Assembly (NCBI RefSeq): GCF_028198145.1 | Contig: NZ_CP116338.1 | Span: forward strand, 744,001-808,000 | Reading direction: 5' to 3' | Origin: Microbacterium sp. nov. GSS16 | Lineage (GTDB): Bacteria; Actinomycetota; Actinomycetes; Actinomycetales; Microbacteriaceae | DNA: 64,000 nt | Shown here: piece by piece, positions 1 through 8,154 of the stretch | Numbering within the stretch: the stretch's first letter is position 1 | How the letters are laid out: the number at the start of each line of letters is the position of its first letter | Translations under genes and position numbers: made by a program | The notes under the pieces: generated by a model | Told to the model about the DNA's origin: nothing | Database searches by the model: none | Seen by the model: the letters and a program-made list of their open reading frames with translations, nothing else

Positions 1-11
1 TGAGGCGGGTC

Positions 12-93
12 GCCGACACCCCCACTTCGCATCGACACCCCCAGCTAGGGGCGCCCGCAGGTGGGGGTCTCGGCGCCAAATGGGGGTGTCGGC
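12..93. repeat. Family B palindromic element, copy 1
   Basis: An inverted repeat with arms at 12-46 and 59-93 (35 bp each, a few mismatches) and a 12-bp centre. Each arm holds two direct copies of a unit reading CGACACCCCCA, so the whole element is unit-unit-loop-inverted unit-inverted unit. It is intergenic, upstream of the Gfo/Idh gene. A related copy lies at 9811-9893. The function is unknown; a cruciform or RNA hairpin is possible. Confidence 0.75.
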
Positions 94-159
94 AAAACGG
101 GGACGGCGGCTCGCGGCGGCAGGAGGGGCCGCGGATAACGGCCGGGCAGGGGCCCGGCG

Positions 160-165
160 TAGAGT
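160..165 (+). promoter_or_regulatory. -10 hexamer TAGAGT, leaderless promoter of Gfo/Idh gene
   Basis: TAGAGT ends 6 nt before the ATG at 172, and no Shine-Dalgarno sequence is visible. Transcription would begin at or next to the start codon, as is common in actinobacteria. No good -35 hexamer is visible. Confidence 0.45.
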
Positions 166-171
166 CGGGCC

Positions 172-1083
172 ATGGAGAGCACGCTGAGGGTGGGGATCGT
201 AGGGGCGGGCGGCATCGCGCCGATGCACATCGAGGGCTGGCTGGCCCTGGGCGCCGAGGTCGCGATACTGCGGAGGACGGATGCTGATGTGCTCGCCAGT
301 CGCTACGGCATCCGGGTCATCGGCGGTCTCGACGAGCTGATCGACGCGGTCGACGTCGTCGACACCATCAGCCCCACCTCGACGCACCTCGACATCGCCC
401 GTGCCGCCTTCGCCCGCGGACGGCACGTCGTGTGCGAGAAGCCGCTCGCTGGCAGCACCGCGGACGCCCAGGAGATCATCGACGCCGCCGATCGGGCTGG
501 AATGCGCCTGTTCCCCGCGCACGTCGTGCGGTACTTCGAGGGATACCGCGACCTGCACGACCTCGTCGGCACGATCGGCACGCTCACCGAGCTCACGTTC
601 CGTCGCACGGTCGCGGCGCCCGATTCGGCGTGGTTCTACGCCGAGGATGCCGGCGGCGGGGTCATCCGAGACCTGATGATCCACGACATCGACCAAGCGC
701 TGTGGCTGGCCGGATCCGTCGTCGAGGTCTCGGCGACGCAGGACCCACCCGCGGTCGGGGATCGGGTCTCGCCTCCGGTCTCGGCGCACGTCACCCTCAC
801 GCATGCGAACGGGGCGATCAGCCACCTGCGCGCCGACTGGCTCGAGCCGGGCACGCCGTTCCGGTCGATGGTCGAGGTGGCCGGTTCCGAGGGCATCCTG
901 CGTTTCGACACCGACCTCGACCCCGCCGGTGCCGATCCGTATCGCGCTCAGCTCGCGGACTTCGCCGAGGCCATCCGCACCGGGGGCGCGGCGCGTGTCA
1001 CCGCCGTCGACGGACTGGCGGCGGTCGCCGTGGTGGATGCCGCGTATGCATCACTCGCGGGAAAGCGTCCGATCATGTTCTGA
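172..1083 (+). CDS. Gfo/Idh/MocA family NAD(P)-dependent oxidoreductase
   Basis: A 303-residue cytosolic dehydrogenase. An N-terminal Rossmann fold carries the nucleotide-binding loop GAGGIAP at residues 11-17. The family's EKP motif is at 89-91, where the Lys is catalytic. The GGG-x3-D-x3-H-x2-D motif begins at 161 and provides His171, the usual catalytic His. These are all the expected landmarks, and the length is slightly short for the family (usually 330-390). Members oxidise or epimerise sugars and inositols; the substrate cannot be read from sequence. The ATG at 172 follows a TAGAGT -10 box. It is a single gene, with convergent neighbour 1528-3045 and repeat-rich DNA between them. Confidence 0.85.
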   Translation: MESTLRVGIVGAGGIAPMHIEGWLALGAEVAILRRTDADVLASRYGIRVIGGLDELIDAVDVVDTISPTSTHLDIARAAFARGRHVVCEKPLAGSTADAQEIIDAADRAGMRLFPAHVVRYFEGYRDLHDLVGTIGTLTELTFRRTVAAPDSAWFYAEDAGGGVIRDLMIHDIDQALWLAGSVVEVSATQDPPAVGDRVSPPVSAHVTLTHANGAISHLRADWLEPGTPFRSMVEVAGSEGILRFDTDLDPAGADPYRAQLADFAEAIRTGGAARVTAVDGLAAVAVVDAAYASLAGKRPIMF

Positions 1084-1250
1084 CCGCCCCGCGACAGCCG
1101 GCCCGCGGGAGGCCGGCGGGCCGCGAGAGGCAGCCGGCCTGCGGGAGACGCCCGGCCTGCGGGAGGCAGGCGGGCCGCGGGAGCCAGCCGGCCCGGCCTG
1201 GGGCCGGAGCCGACCCGGAGCCCGGCCTGCGAAGCCCGCGCTTGCACCGG
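1084..1250. repeat. Degenerate GC-rich tandem repeats
   Basis: Imperfect copies of a unit close to GCCGGCCTGCGGGAG follow one another directly after the Gfo/Idh stop codon. Long ORFs across the region are compositional artefacts. The array sits just left of family A copy 1. Confidence 0.6.
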
Positions 1251-1266
1251 GACCCCGTTACGTTCT

Positions 1267-1333
1267 GGGGGCCGACACGCCAGATGTCGGACGGATGCCG
1301 CGAAAGCGTCCGACATGTGGCGTGTCGGCCCCC
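1267..1333. repeat. Family A palindromic element, copy 1
   Basis: A 67-bp inverted repeat with 26-bp arms and one mismatch between arms. It opens GGGGGCCGACACGCCAG and closes with the reverse complement. Each arm is itself nearly self-complementary (CCGACA...TGTCGG), so several folds are possible. It lies between two convergent genes, where it could also act as a bidirectional terminator. Other copies are at 3150, 21991, 32283 and 48124. Flanks of about 10 nt resembling CGTTAC are also partly shared among copies. Confidence 0.9.
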
Positions 1334-1368
1334 GAAGTGCACCGGCGAATCGGCACCGCGGGCACGAT

Positions 1369-1445
1369 GCGGGCCGGATGCGGGCCGGATGCGGGCCGGA
1401 TGCGGGCCGGATGCGGGCCGGATGCGGGCCGGATACGGGCCGCAT
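1369..1445. repeat. 11-bp tandem repeat, about 7 units
   Basis: The unit is GCGGGCCGGAT, near-perfect for five units and degenerate in the last two. It begins 36 bp right of family A copy 1. An 11-bp period cannot keep one reading frame, and no gene is apparent. The rest of the gap to 1527 shows nothing recognisable. Confidence 0.85.
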
Positions 1446-1527
1446 GCGCGCCCGATGTGTGGCCCCTCCGGCACGTGCGGGCCGGATGCGGGCATCTCGG
1501 CACGTTCGGGACGGGGGTCTGGTGCCC

Positions 1528-3045
1528 TCAGCGGCCGAAGCCGAGCGGACGCACCAGGACGTGTCGCCGGTCACGAACCCAGACGACACCCGCATCGCGG
1601 TGCTCGGCGCGGGTCGCGAAGCGGTAGCGATACGAGACGACGCGCACCCACACCGGTCGCTCCCCGTCGAACGGATCGCGATGCAGCATCCGCAGTGTCG
1701 GTCGGTCGGCCTCGAGAAGACGCACGAGGAACACCGTGAACCAGTCGTCGAGCGAGCGGCCCAGCGGCAGAAACCACATCAGCCAGTCGAGCCGCAGGTG
1801 GTACGGCGCGAACTGCCGTGGGATCCGGCGCAGGGCGCCGGGCTTGCCCTTGAACTCGTACTCGCGCCAGTCCGCGGCATCCGGATCGGCATCGGTGGTT
1901 CCCTCCACGACGTACTCGATGCGCTGCTTCGTCACCGTGCCGAACGCGCCATAGGCGTTGCCGAGCTGCCACCGGTTGAAGCTCGCGTTCATCAGCTGGC
2001 GGCGGGCGAACAGATTGCGCAGCGCCGGCCAGCTGAGCACGATCAGCACGAGACCGACCACCGAGGTGAGGATGACCCAATAGAGAGGGATTCCGTTCGG
2101 CCCGTCGGCAGGCTCAGGTCCCCAGGGGGACGCAGCGGCCCAAGACGGGGCAGCGACCCAGGAGGGCGCCCAGGCCGAGCCGACGCCCGAGAACGCGAGC
2201 ACGATCGTCGCCCAGTTCAGCCAGGCGAAGTTGCCGGTGAGCACGAGCCAGAGCTGGGTGAGGATGACGATCGCCGCGGCGATCGCGCCGATCATCAGCA
2301 GGATCGCGTCGACCGCATCCGGGGTGAACAGCGTCGCGAGCGGCACGAACAGGAAGAACGGCACCACCAGCTGAGCGAAGTGATTGCCGAGCACCTCGCC
2401 CTTGTGGAACCACCGCGGCAGCAGATGCGCCTGCCGGCTGAGCGGCCCGGGCATGGGCTGCGTCTCGTGGTGGTACATCAGCGCGGTGAGGTCGCGCCAC
2501 TCCCGACCGCCGCGGATCTTGATCATGCCGGCACCGAACTCCAGCCGGAACACCAGCCACCAGAACAGCACGATGACCACGGTGGGCGGCGGCTGATCAC
2601 GCGAGCCGAGGAACGCCGCGAGGAATCCCGCCTCGACGAGCAGCATCTCCCACCCGAACCCGTAGAACGTCTGACCCACACTGGTGATCGAGAGGTAACC
2701 GAACCACAGCGCCAGGAAGCAGAGCATCGGCACCCACGGCGGGGCGAGCTGCGGGATGCCGATCACAAGAGCGGCGGCGATGATCATGCCGGTCCAGCAC
2801 AGCGCGACCAGGCGTCGGTCGGTGTAGCGGATGCGCGTGAAGAGCGTCGGATGCAGCATCCGGCGTCTTGTGGGTGACGACGTCACCCACGCGATCAGAT
2901 CGGGCACCGGCAGCAGGCCGCGCTCGCCGAGCAGCGGGCGGAACTGGTTCAGCGTCGAGAGGAACGCGACCAGGTAGAGCGCCGCGATGCCCCGTTGCAG
3001 AACCTCGCGGGCGAAGCCGAAGTCGACGGCTGCGAACCCGTCCAT
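1528..3045 (-). CDS. Lipase maturation factor family membrane protein
   Basis: 505 residues with many hydrophobic segments from the N-terminus on (for example LYLVAFLSTLNQF, then segments around 75-95, 100-115 and 135-150). The pattern FGYLSITSVGQTFYGFGWEMLLVEAGFLA, here in two parts (FGYLSITSVGQTFYGFGW and EMLLVEAGFLAAFLG), is characteristic of the LMF1-like family. The C-terminal third is soluble, with W/Y-rich motifs such as RQFAPYHLRLDWLMWFLPLG. In animals LMF1 assists folding of secreted lipases in the ER; the bacterial role is not established. The start ATG is the first of the ORF and gives a family-typical N-terminus. Both flanks carry family A palindromes (1267-1333 and 3150-3216). 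Confidence 0.85.
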   Translation of the reverse strand: MDGFAAVDFGFAREVLQRGIAALYLVAFLSTLNQFRPLLGERGLLPVPDLIAWVTSSPTRRRMLHPTLFTRIRYTDRRLVALCWTGMIIAAALVIGIPQLAPPWVPMLCFLALWFGYLSITSVGQTFYGFGWEMLLVEAGFLAAFLGSRDQPPPTVVIVLFWWLVFRLEFGAGMIKIRGGREWRDLTALMYHHETQPMPGPLSRQAHLLPRWFHKGEVLGNHFAQLVVPFFLFVPLATLFTPDAVDAILLMIGAIAAAIVILTQLWLVLTGNFAWLNWATIVLAFSGVGSAWAPSWVAAPSWAAASPWGPEPADGPNGIPLYWVILTSVVGLVLIVLSWPALRNLFARRQLMNASFNRWQLGNAYGAFGTVTKQRIEYVVEGTTDADPDAADWREYEFKGKPGALRRIPRQFAPYHLRLDWLMWFLPLGRSLDDWFTVFLVRLLEADRPTLRMLHRDPFDGERPVWVRVVSYRYRFATRAEHRDAGVVWVRDRRHVLVRPLGFGR

Positions 3046-3149
3046 ATCCGCAGGCTACGCCCGAGGCGGGGGTGGATGCAGGGGGTTGCGCTGCGAGACG
3101 AAACGGGGCCGACATCGGCATCCGAAAGCCCGCCCTGACGTTACGAAAC

Positions 3150-3216
3150 GGGGGCCGACACTCCACCCGTCGGACAGAACACGTGGATCCGTCCGACATC
3201 TGGAGTGTCGGCCCCC
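3150..3216. repeat. Family A palindromic element, copy 2
   Basis: A 67-bp inverted repeat, GGGGGCCGACACTCCA... with matching right arm ...TGGAGTGTCGGCCCCC. The left arm is damaged near 3166-3170 (CCCGT instead of AGATGT). The flanks extend the pairing: CGTTACGAAAC on the left against GTTTTGTAAACG on the right, so the full element here is close to 95 bp. It lies between proX (minus, ends 3304) and the start of the LMF gene (3045). Confidence 0.9.
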
Positions 3217-3227
3217 GTTTTGTAAAC

Positions 3228-3285
3228 GCCGCACCGGCTAACCGGCTAACCGCCGCACCGGCTAACCGCCGCACCGGCTAACGCC
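3228..3285. repeat. 16-bp tandem repeat AACCGCCGCACCGGCT
   Basis: About three and a half units, one truncated to ACCGGCTA. It begins 12 bp right of family A copy 2 and ends about 18 bp before the proX stop codon. It is non-coding. Confidence 0.8.
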
Positions 3286-3303
3286 GGCGAGCCGGCCGCC
3301 GGG

Positions 3304-4209
3304 TCACTTGATGACGTCGGGGTTCTCCTCGAGCCACGCCTTGACGGCCTCGCGCTCCTTGCCCTCGCCGTACTCGTTCACCACCATGTCCTCGAGCGAG
3401 CCGTACTGCTCGTCGTCGAGCTTGATGCTCTCGATCAGCTCAGCGGCCTCGGGGTACTCGTCGGCGAAGCCCTTCGTGCCCAGGAAGTGCAGGCCCTCGG
3501 CCTCGCCCATCAGGCCGTTCGGGTCTTCGAGGTCCTTCACGGGGAACGCGTCGTTGGCCCAGAACGGGCGCCACAGCGTGACGACGATGTCTTCGTTCGC
3601 GTCGGTCGCCTTCTTCAGCTCGGTGAGCATGGCGGCTGTCGAGGAGGTGACCAGCTCGTACTCGCTGTTCAGACCGGTCTCCTCGAGCATGGTCGTCGTC
3701 TGCTCGGTGAGGCCGGCACCCGGCTCGATGCCGATGATCTTGCCGTCGTACTGCGCGGCCTTGCCCTTGAGGTCCTCGATAGAGGTGAGCTCGGAGTACT
3801 CGGGAACCGCGATGGTGAGCTTCGCGTTCTCGTAGTACGTGCCCAGATCCTCGATGTCGTCGCCGTACTTGTCCATGTACTTCTTGTGGGTCAGCTCGGG
3901 CCAGGCCGACGGGTAGATGTCGACGTCGCCCTGCGCGAGACCGGTGTACAGCGGGCCGGCGTCGGTGAGGGTCTTCATCTCGACGTCGTAGCCGATCTCC
4001 TCGAGCTTGTTCTCGAGCAGGTACGCGGTGCTCAGGCCGTCGGTCCACGACGGCAGGAAGCCGAGCGTGATGGTGCCCTTGTCGCCCTTCGAGCCGCCGT
4101 CGGCATCACCGGTGCCTCCGGTGCCGCCGGCACCGCCCGACGCGCAGCCGGTCAGGGCGAGCGAGGTGACGGCGGTGAGGGCGAGCAGTGCTGTGAGCTT
4201 CTTCTTCAT
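3304..4209 (-). CDS. proX: Glycine betaine/proline ABC transporter substrate-binding lipoprotein
   Basis: 301 residues. The N-terminus MKKKLTALLALTAVTSLALTGCAS is a lipoprotein signal peptide with lipobox LTGC, followed by a Gly-rich linker, so the protein is anchored outside the membrane. The body is an OpuAC/ProX-type binding fold: GFLPSWTDGLSTAYLLEN near the start, DIYPSAWPELTHKKY, and AAQYDGKIIGIEPGAG. Trp and Tyr residues in these motifs typically form the cage for a quaternary ammonium. The start ATG at 4209 is preceded by a purine-rich site (AAGAGAGAAGAG); ORF extensions upstream overlap the permease gene and are not real. It is last in a proV-proW-proX operon with a 62-nt gap after proW. 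Confidence 0.93.
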   Translation of the reverse strand: MKKKLTALLALTAVTSLALTGCASGGAGGTGGTGDADGGSKGDKGTITLGFLPSWTDGLSTAYLLENKLEEIGYDVEMKTLTDAGPLYTGLAQGDVDIYPSAWPELTHKKYMDKYGDDIEDLGTYYENAKLTIAVPEYSELTSIEDLKGKAAQYDGKIIGIEPGAGLTEQTTTMLEETGLNSEYELVTSSTAAMLTELKKATDANEDIVVTLWRPFWANDAFPVKDLEDPNGLMGEAEGLHFLGTKGFADEYPEAAELIESIKLDDEQYGSLEDMVVNEYGEGKEREAVKAWLEENPDVIK

Positions 4210-4271
4210 GTTCTCTTCTCTCTTGCGTTCCGTATGTGAGTGCGGGTTGTGAGTGCGATTCGGGATGCCGA

Positions 4272-5198
4272 TCAGGCCGGCTGCAGTGCGGCATCCGGCA
4301 CGGCGACGGATGCCGAGGCGCGGCGACGCGCGTCGCGGCGACGGGCGAGGATGCCCAGCAGCGATGCGTGGTTCTCGGCCGGAGCGCCGAGGGCCGCGGT
4401 GACCCGGTCGAGGAAGACGGCGATCAGCACGACGCCGAGGCCCGCCTCGACGCCCTTGGCGATGTTGATCGTCGAGATCGCCTCGACGACCATCTTGCCG
4501 AGGCCGTCGGCGCCGGCCATTCCGGCGATGACCGCCATCGACAGGGCCAGCATGATGACCTGGTTGATGCCGGCCATGATGGTCGGCATCGCGAGCGGCA
4601 GCTGGATGCCGCGCAGGATCTGCCCTGGCTTCGCGCCGAATGCCTGGCCGGCCTCGACGGTCTCGCTGTCGACCCCGCGGATGCCGAGCTCGGTGAGTCG
4701 CACGCCCGGGGGCAGCGCGAAGATGATCGTCGCGACCATGCCGGGCACCACGCCGATGCCGAAGAACACGATGGCCGGGATCAGGTAGACGAAGGCGGGC
4801 ATCGTCTGCATGAAGTCGAGCACGGGCTTCAGCAGCGCGCGCACGGTGGCGTTGCGGGCCGACCAGATGCCCAGCGGCACCGCGATCAGCACCGCGACGA
4901 CCGTCGCGACGAGCACGAGCGACATGGTCTGCATGGCGGGAACCCAGAGGTTCATGCCGACGATCAGCAGCAGCGAGACGGCGGTGCCGACCGCGAGCTG
5001 CCATGAGCGCACCAGGCACGCGATGAGCGCGGCGATGGCGATGATCGCGAGGAAATGCACCGACAGCAGACCGGCAGTGAGCCCGTTGACGAGGAAGCCG
5101 AAGACGAACGCGACGCCGTCGAGCAGGCCGTCGAGATTGACCTTGACCCAGTCGACGATGCCGGCGACCCAGGTTCCGATCGGAATGCGGAAATCCAT
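4272..5198 (-). CDS. proW: Glycine betaine/proline ABC transporter permease
   Basis: 308-residue integral membrane protein of the ProW/OpuAB family. Hydrophobic segments run throughout (for example LLSVHFLAIIAIAALIACL and LAVGTAVSLLLIVGMNL). The permease EAA loop is present around 185-205 (residues VEAGQAFGAKPGQILRGIQLP), which docks on the ATPase. The C-terminal tail is basic and cytosolic. The start ATG overlaps the proV stop codon by one base (TGATG), so translation is probably coupled. Confidence 0.93.
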   Translation of the reverse strand: MDFRIPIGTWVAGIVDWVKVNLDGLLDGVAFVFGFLVNGLTAGLLSVHFLAIIAIAALIACLVRSWQLAVGTAVSLLLIVGMNLWVPAMQTMSLVLVATVVAVLIAVPLGIWSARNATVRALLKPVLDFMQTMPAFVYLIPAIVFFGIGVVPGMVATIIFALPPGVRLTELGIRGVDSETVEAGQAFGAKPGQILRGIQLPLAMPTIMAGINQVIMLALSMAVIAGMAGADGLGKMVVEAISTINIAKGVEAGLGVVLIAVFLDRVTAALGAPAENHASLLGILARRRDARRRASASVAVPDAALQPA

Positions 5199-6550
5199 CA
5201 GCGCACCTCCTCGGTGTCAGCGTTGTCAGCGGTGCCGGCGGGCGCGTCGGCGACAGCCGGGTCGGCGGCCTCGGCGGCCGCCTCGGTGAACGAGCTCGCC
5301 TCGGCGAGAACCTCGTCGATCACGGCCTGCGGCATCGGGTTCAGCGGCAGGGTCAGCTCGCCGGTGGCCCCCGGGCCGGGCCCGAGGGCGGCGAGCAGGG
5401 TGACGCGCGGGATCACGCCGGTCAGGCGGCCCTCGCCGTCGGTCACGGCCAGCGGCAGCGGCGACTCGACCGAGGGGATGAACAGGTTCATCAGCACCTC
5501 GTTCTCGTCGACCACCTGAGGCGCGGGCTTGAGGATGGATGCCAGTGACGACTCGCCCTTGCGCACCAGCTTCACGGCATCCCGATCGGTGACGATCCCG
5601 ACGAGCTTGCGGTCACGGCCGACCACGTAGGTCGCCGACATGTAGGCATCCCGCATCTGACGCAGCGCCGTGCGCGGACCGGCCGACTCGGCCACGACGG
5701 GGCGCGGACGCTCCATGACGTTCGCGGCGGTGAGCACGCGAGCGCGGTCGACGTCCTGCACGAACTGCTCGACGTAGTCGTTCGCCGGGTCGGTGAGGAT
5801 GTCTTCGGGCGTGCCGATCTGCACGATGCGGCCGTCACGCATGACGGCGATGCGGTCGCCGAGGAACATCGCCTCGTTGAGGTCGTGCGTGATGAAGACG
5901 ATGGTCTTCTGCAGCTTGGCCTGCAGCTCGACCAGCTGCTCCTGCATCTCGCGGCGGATCAGCGGATCGAGGGCGCTGAACGCCTCATCCATGAGCAGGA
6001 TGTCGGTATCGGCGGCGAGCGCGCGGGCGATGCCGACGCGCTGCTGCATGCCACCGGAGAGCTCGCTGGGCAGCTTCTCGCCCCAGCCGTCGAGGCCCAC
6101 CAGGGAGAGGATCTCGTCGGCCTTGCGCAGACGCTCGGCCTTTCCGACGCCCTTCAGCTCGAGCGGATAGGCGACATTCGCGGCGACCGTGCGATGCGGC
6201 AGCAGCGCGAAGTGCTGAAAGACCATCGACACGCGGTCGCGGCGGATGTCACGCAGCTTGGAGCCCGGGACGCCGGTGATCGCGTCTCCGCCGATCGTGA
6301 TCTCGCCCGCGGTCGCGTCGTGCAGACCGTTGAGCATGCGGATGATGGTGGACTTGCCGGATCCCGACAGACCCATGATCACGAAGATCTCACCGCGGTT
6401 CACGGTGAAGCTCGCGTCGATTACGGCTGCGGTGCCGACGTCCTGCACCTCGGTGCGGGTCTCACCGGCCTTCAGACGCTTCACGGCCTGCTGCGGATTA
6501 CGACCGAAGACCTTGTAGATATTGCGCGCTTCAAGAGCGGTTTCGGACAC
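5198..6550 (-). CDS. proV: Glycine betaine/proline ABC transporter ATPase with CBS domains
   Basis: 450 residues from a GTG start at 6550. Walker A GLSGSGKST is at 60-68, signature LSGGMQQR, Walker B ILLMDEAFSALD, and the H-loop VFITHDLNEA follows. Residues from about 285 form a tandem CBS module (RPRPVVAESAGPRTALRQM ... GIVTDRDAVKLV ... GRLTGVIPRVTLLAAL), which in OpuA senses ionic strength or c-di-AMP. The chosen GTG has GGGGGAAAC just upstream and gives the family N-terminus (SETALEARNIYKVFG); an ATG 24 codons earlier would add a non-conserved stretch. It powers uptake of osmoprotectants. The C-terminus ends in an Ala/Asp-rich tail. Confidence 0.93.
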   Translation of the reverse strand: MSETALEARNIYKVFGRNPQQAVKRLKAGETRTEVQDVGTAAVIDASFTVNRGEIFVIMGLSGSGKSTIIRMLNGLHDATAGEITIGGDAITGVPGSKLRDIRRDRVSMVFQHFALLPHRTVAANVAYPLELKGVGKAERLRKADEILSLVGLDGWGEKLPSELSGGMQQRVGIARALAADTDILLMDEAFSALDPLIRREMQEQLVELQAKLQKTIVFITHDLNEAMFLGDRIAVMRDGRIVQIGTPEDILTDPANDYVEQFVQDVDRARVLTAANVMERPRPVVAESAGPRTALRQMRDAYMSATYVVGRDRKLVGIVTDRDAVKLVRKGESSLASILKPAPQVVDENEVLMNLFIPSVESPLPLAVTDGEGRLTGVIPRVTLLAALGPGPGATGELTLPLNPMPQAVIDEVLAEASSFTEAAAEAADPAVADAPAGTADNADTEEVR

Positions 6551-6862
6551 GTTTCCCCCGTTGCCCACCGATTCTTCGGGTCTCGGCGGGCCGCTTCGGT
6601 TACGCCCGGGTGACGTTCTCAAGGCCGTTTCGACAGATGCTGCACAGCGGCACGGACGGGGATTTCGGATCCCCGCGACAGAACATCGACCGTACGCCCA
6701 CGCCTCTTCGTGTACAGCTCATGTCGAAAGAAGGACGCGGCCGCGGACTGGTCATGTGACCTCTCGGCCACCTAGCAACGCTAACGAATGGCTGATCCGG
6801 TGGCAAATCCTCATTTGGGTTTTCACGCGTCACCGGGGGTTCCTATCCCCAGTTCGAATCGC
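6551..6862 (-). promoter_or_regulatory. Intergenic leader of the proVWX operon
   Basis: 312 bp without a gene, between two minus-strand genes. It contains a hairpin at 6657-6675 (7-bp stem CGGGGAT, loop of 5) in what would be the proV leader. I see no clear promoter hexamers and no known riboswitch consensus. An osmotic-stress promoter is expected here from gene function but cannot be placed. Confidence 0.4.
6835..6850 (-). terminator. Weak hairpin after the methyltransferase gene
   Basis: GGGG and CCCC paired across an 8-nt loop, about 13-28 nt beyond the methyltransferase stop codon. There is no U-tract. It may be a modest transcription terminator. Confidence 0.35.
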
Positions 6863-8065
6863 TCAGCCGCGGCGGATGCTGCGCGTGACGGTGAACTTCG
6901 GGGTGCGGGCCACCTGCTCGGTCGCGCCGACGTCGCGGGTCAGCACCCCGCGGTGATCGAGGTGCGAGTTGAACACCGTCCACACCTCGCCGCCGGGGCG
7001 CAGCAGTCGCGCGGCGGCCTGGATCAGGCGATGACCCGCCCCTTCGTGCACGCTCGTGCCGAGGTGGAAGGGCGGATTCAGCAGCACGAGGTCGGCCGAC
7101 CCATCGGGCAGTTCGGATCCTGCGTCGTCGAGCGTGACGGTGATGCGCGCGGCGAGACCGTTCGCGACGATCGTGGCCTGCGCCGAGCGCGCCGCGGAGG
7201 CCGATCGATCTGTGGCGGTGATCACGGCATCCGGATGCTGCTGCGCGAACGCCACGGCGAGCGCTCCCGTTCCGCATCCGAGATCGACGACGCGCAGCGG
7301 GGCCGGACTCGCGACCGGGCGGAACTCCGCGCGAAGGCCGCCGGCGGGGGTGTCGATCGGATGGAACGGCGCGGACGCCGGCGCCGGCGACGGCGGCACG
7401 AGCGTCGACATCACGTCGATGAGCACCCGGGTGCCGACGTCGAGACGCGCGCCGGCGAACGCCGCCCCGTATGCGCTCAGGGTGAAGCCGTCGTGCCGGC
7501 GGCTGACGGGGAACGGCGGCTGGTCGGGTACCGGCAGCGCACCGGATGCCACGATCAGCCGCGACTTGCGTTCCGCGCGCTGCGGCTGCACGTGGGAGAA
7601 GTGCCGCGCGAGCACCTCGTTCTGGGTGAGCGCCATGTGCTTCACCCGCCCTCCCGCGACGAGCGTCACGTCCGGCGCGGCCCACCGGGCGACCGCGTCC
7701 GCGATCTCCTCGAGCTCTGCGAGCCCCTTCGGCAGCTGCAGCAGCACGAGACGCACGCCAGCGAGCAGCGAGCTGTCGAGCTCGTGCGCGGCCGGCAGAG
7801 GCAGATCGAGTGCGCGCGCGTTCGCGGCGAGCGCGCGCCGGCCGGTGATGAGGTCCTGGTGCACCCGGATGCCGCGCATCCCGGCATCCGTCAGTGCGAG
7901 GGCGATCGCGCCGTACTCGTCGCCGATGATCGCGATCTCGTCGCCGTCGACCCCCGACTCGACAGCGCGCCGCACGAGCAGCTCGTCGGTGGCGTCCCAG
8001 GCCTGCAGGTTCGGAGCCTCGACGTCGGGAAAGCGGCGCAGTCGCTGGAAGTCGAAGCCCGTCAC
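6863..8065 (-). CDS. Class I SAM-dependent methyltransferase, RlmG/RsmC-like
   Basis: 400 residues in two related halves, as in RsmC/RlmG. The N-terminal half is degenerate. The C-terminal half carries the SAM-binding motif VVDLGCGTGALAVAFA and the catalytic NPPFH (within LVLLNPPFHLGTSVHEGAG), the N4/N2 methyltransferase signature. RsmC and RlmG methylate guanine N2 in 16S (G1207) or 23S (G1835) rRNA, and NPPFH with the duplicated architecture fits this group. Which rRNA base is modified cannot be read here. The start ATG fits the family N-terminus; the gene is alone, divergent from the TetR gene at 8146. Confidence 0.85.
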   Translation of the reverse strand: MTGFDFQRLRRFPDVEAPNLQAWDATDELLVRRAVESGVDGDEIAIIGDEYGAIALALTDAGMRGIRVHQDLITGRRALAANARALDLPLPAAHELDSSLLAGVRLVLLQLPKGLAELEEIADAVARWAAPDVTLVAGGRVKHMALTQNEVLARHFSHVQPQRAERKSRLIVASGALPVPDQPPFPVSRRHDGFTLSAYGAAFAGARLDVGTRVLIDVMSTLVPPSPAPASAPFHPIDTPAGGLRAEFRPVASPAPLRVVDLGCGTGALAVAFAQQHPDAVITATDRSASAARSAQATIVANGLAARITVTLDDAGSELPDGSADLVLLNPPFHLGTSVHEGAGHRLIQAAARLLRPGGEVWTVFNSHLDHRGVLTRDVGATEQVARTPKFTVTRSIRRG

Positions 8066-8109
8066 TCGCTCACACTATCGCCGCTCCGCGGCCCGCGGAG
8101 CCGCTTCCA

Positions 8110-8154
8110 TTGACAACGACTGAACGCGCGTTTAGCTTGCTGTACATGCGTTCA
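8110..8154 (+). promoter_or_regulatory. Promoter and probable TetR operator
   Basis: -35 TTGACA (8110-8115), 17-bp spacer, -10 TAGCTT (8133-8138), ATG at 8146: a strong promoter with a leaderless message. Within the spacer is the palindrome AACGCGCGTT (8123-8132). A wider pair, TGAACGC (8121-8127) and GCGTTCA (8148-8154), brackets the -10 box. Binding by the TetR product would block transcription of its own operon. Confidence 0.75.

Noticed and set aside
1369..1445. CRISPR-like array
   Set aside because: The period is 11 bp with no unique spacers and no cas genes; it is a simple tandem repeat.
6551..6862. Riboswitch for the proVWX operon
   Set aside because: Only a simple hairpin is visible; no match to glycine, c-di-AMP or other consensus cores I know.
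6831..6875. tRNA-like T-arm (AGTTCGAATC)
   Set aside because: No acceptor, D or anticodon arms fit around it; treated as chance next to a weak hairpin.
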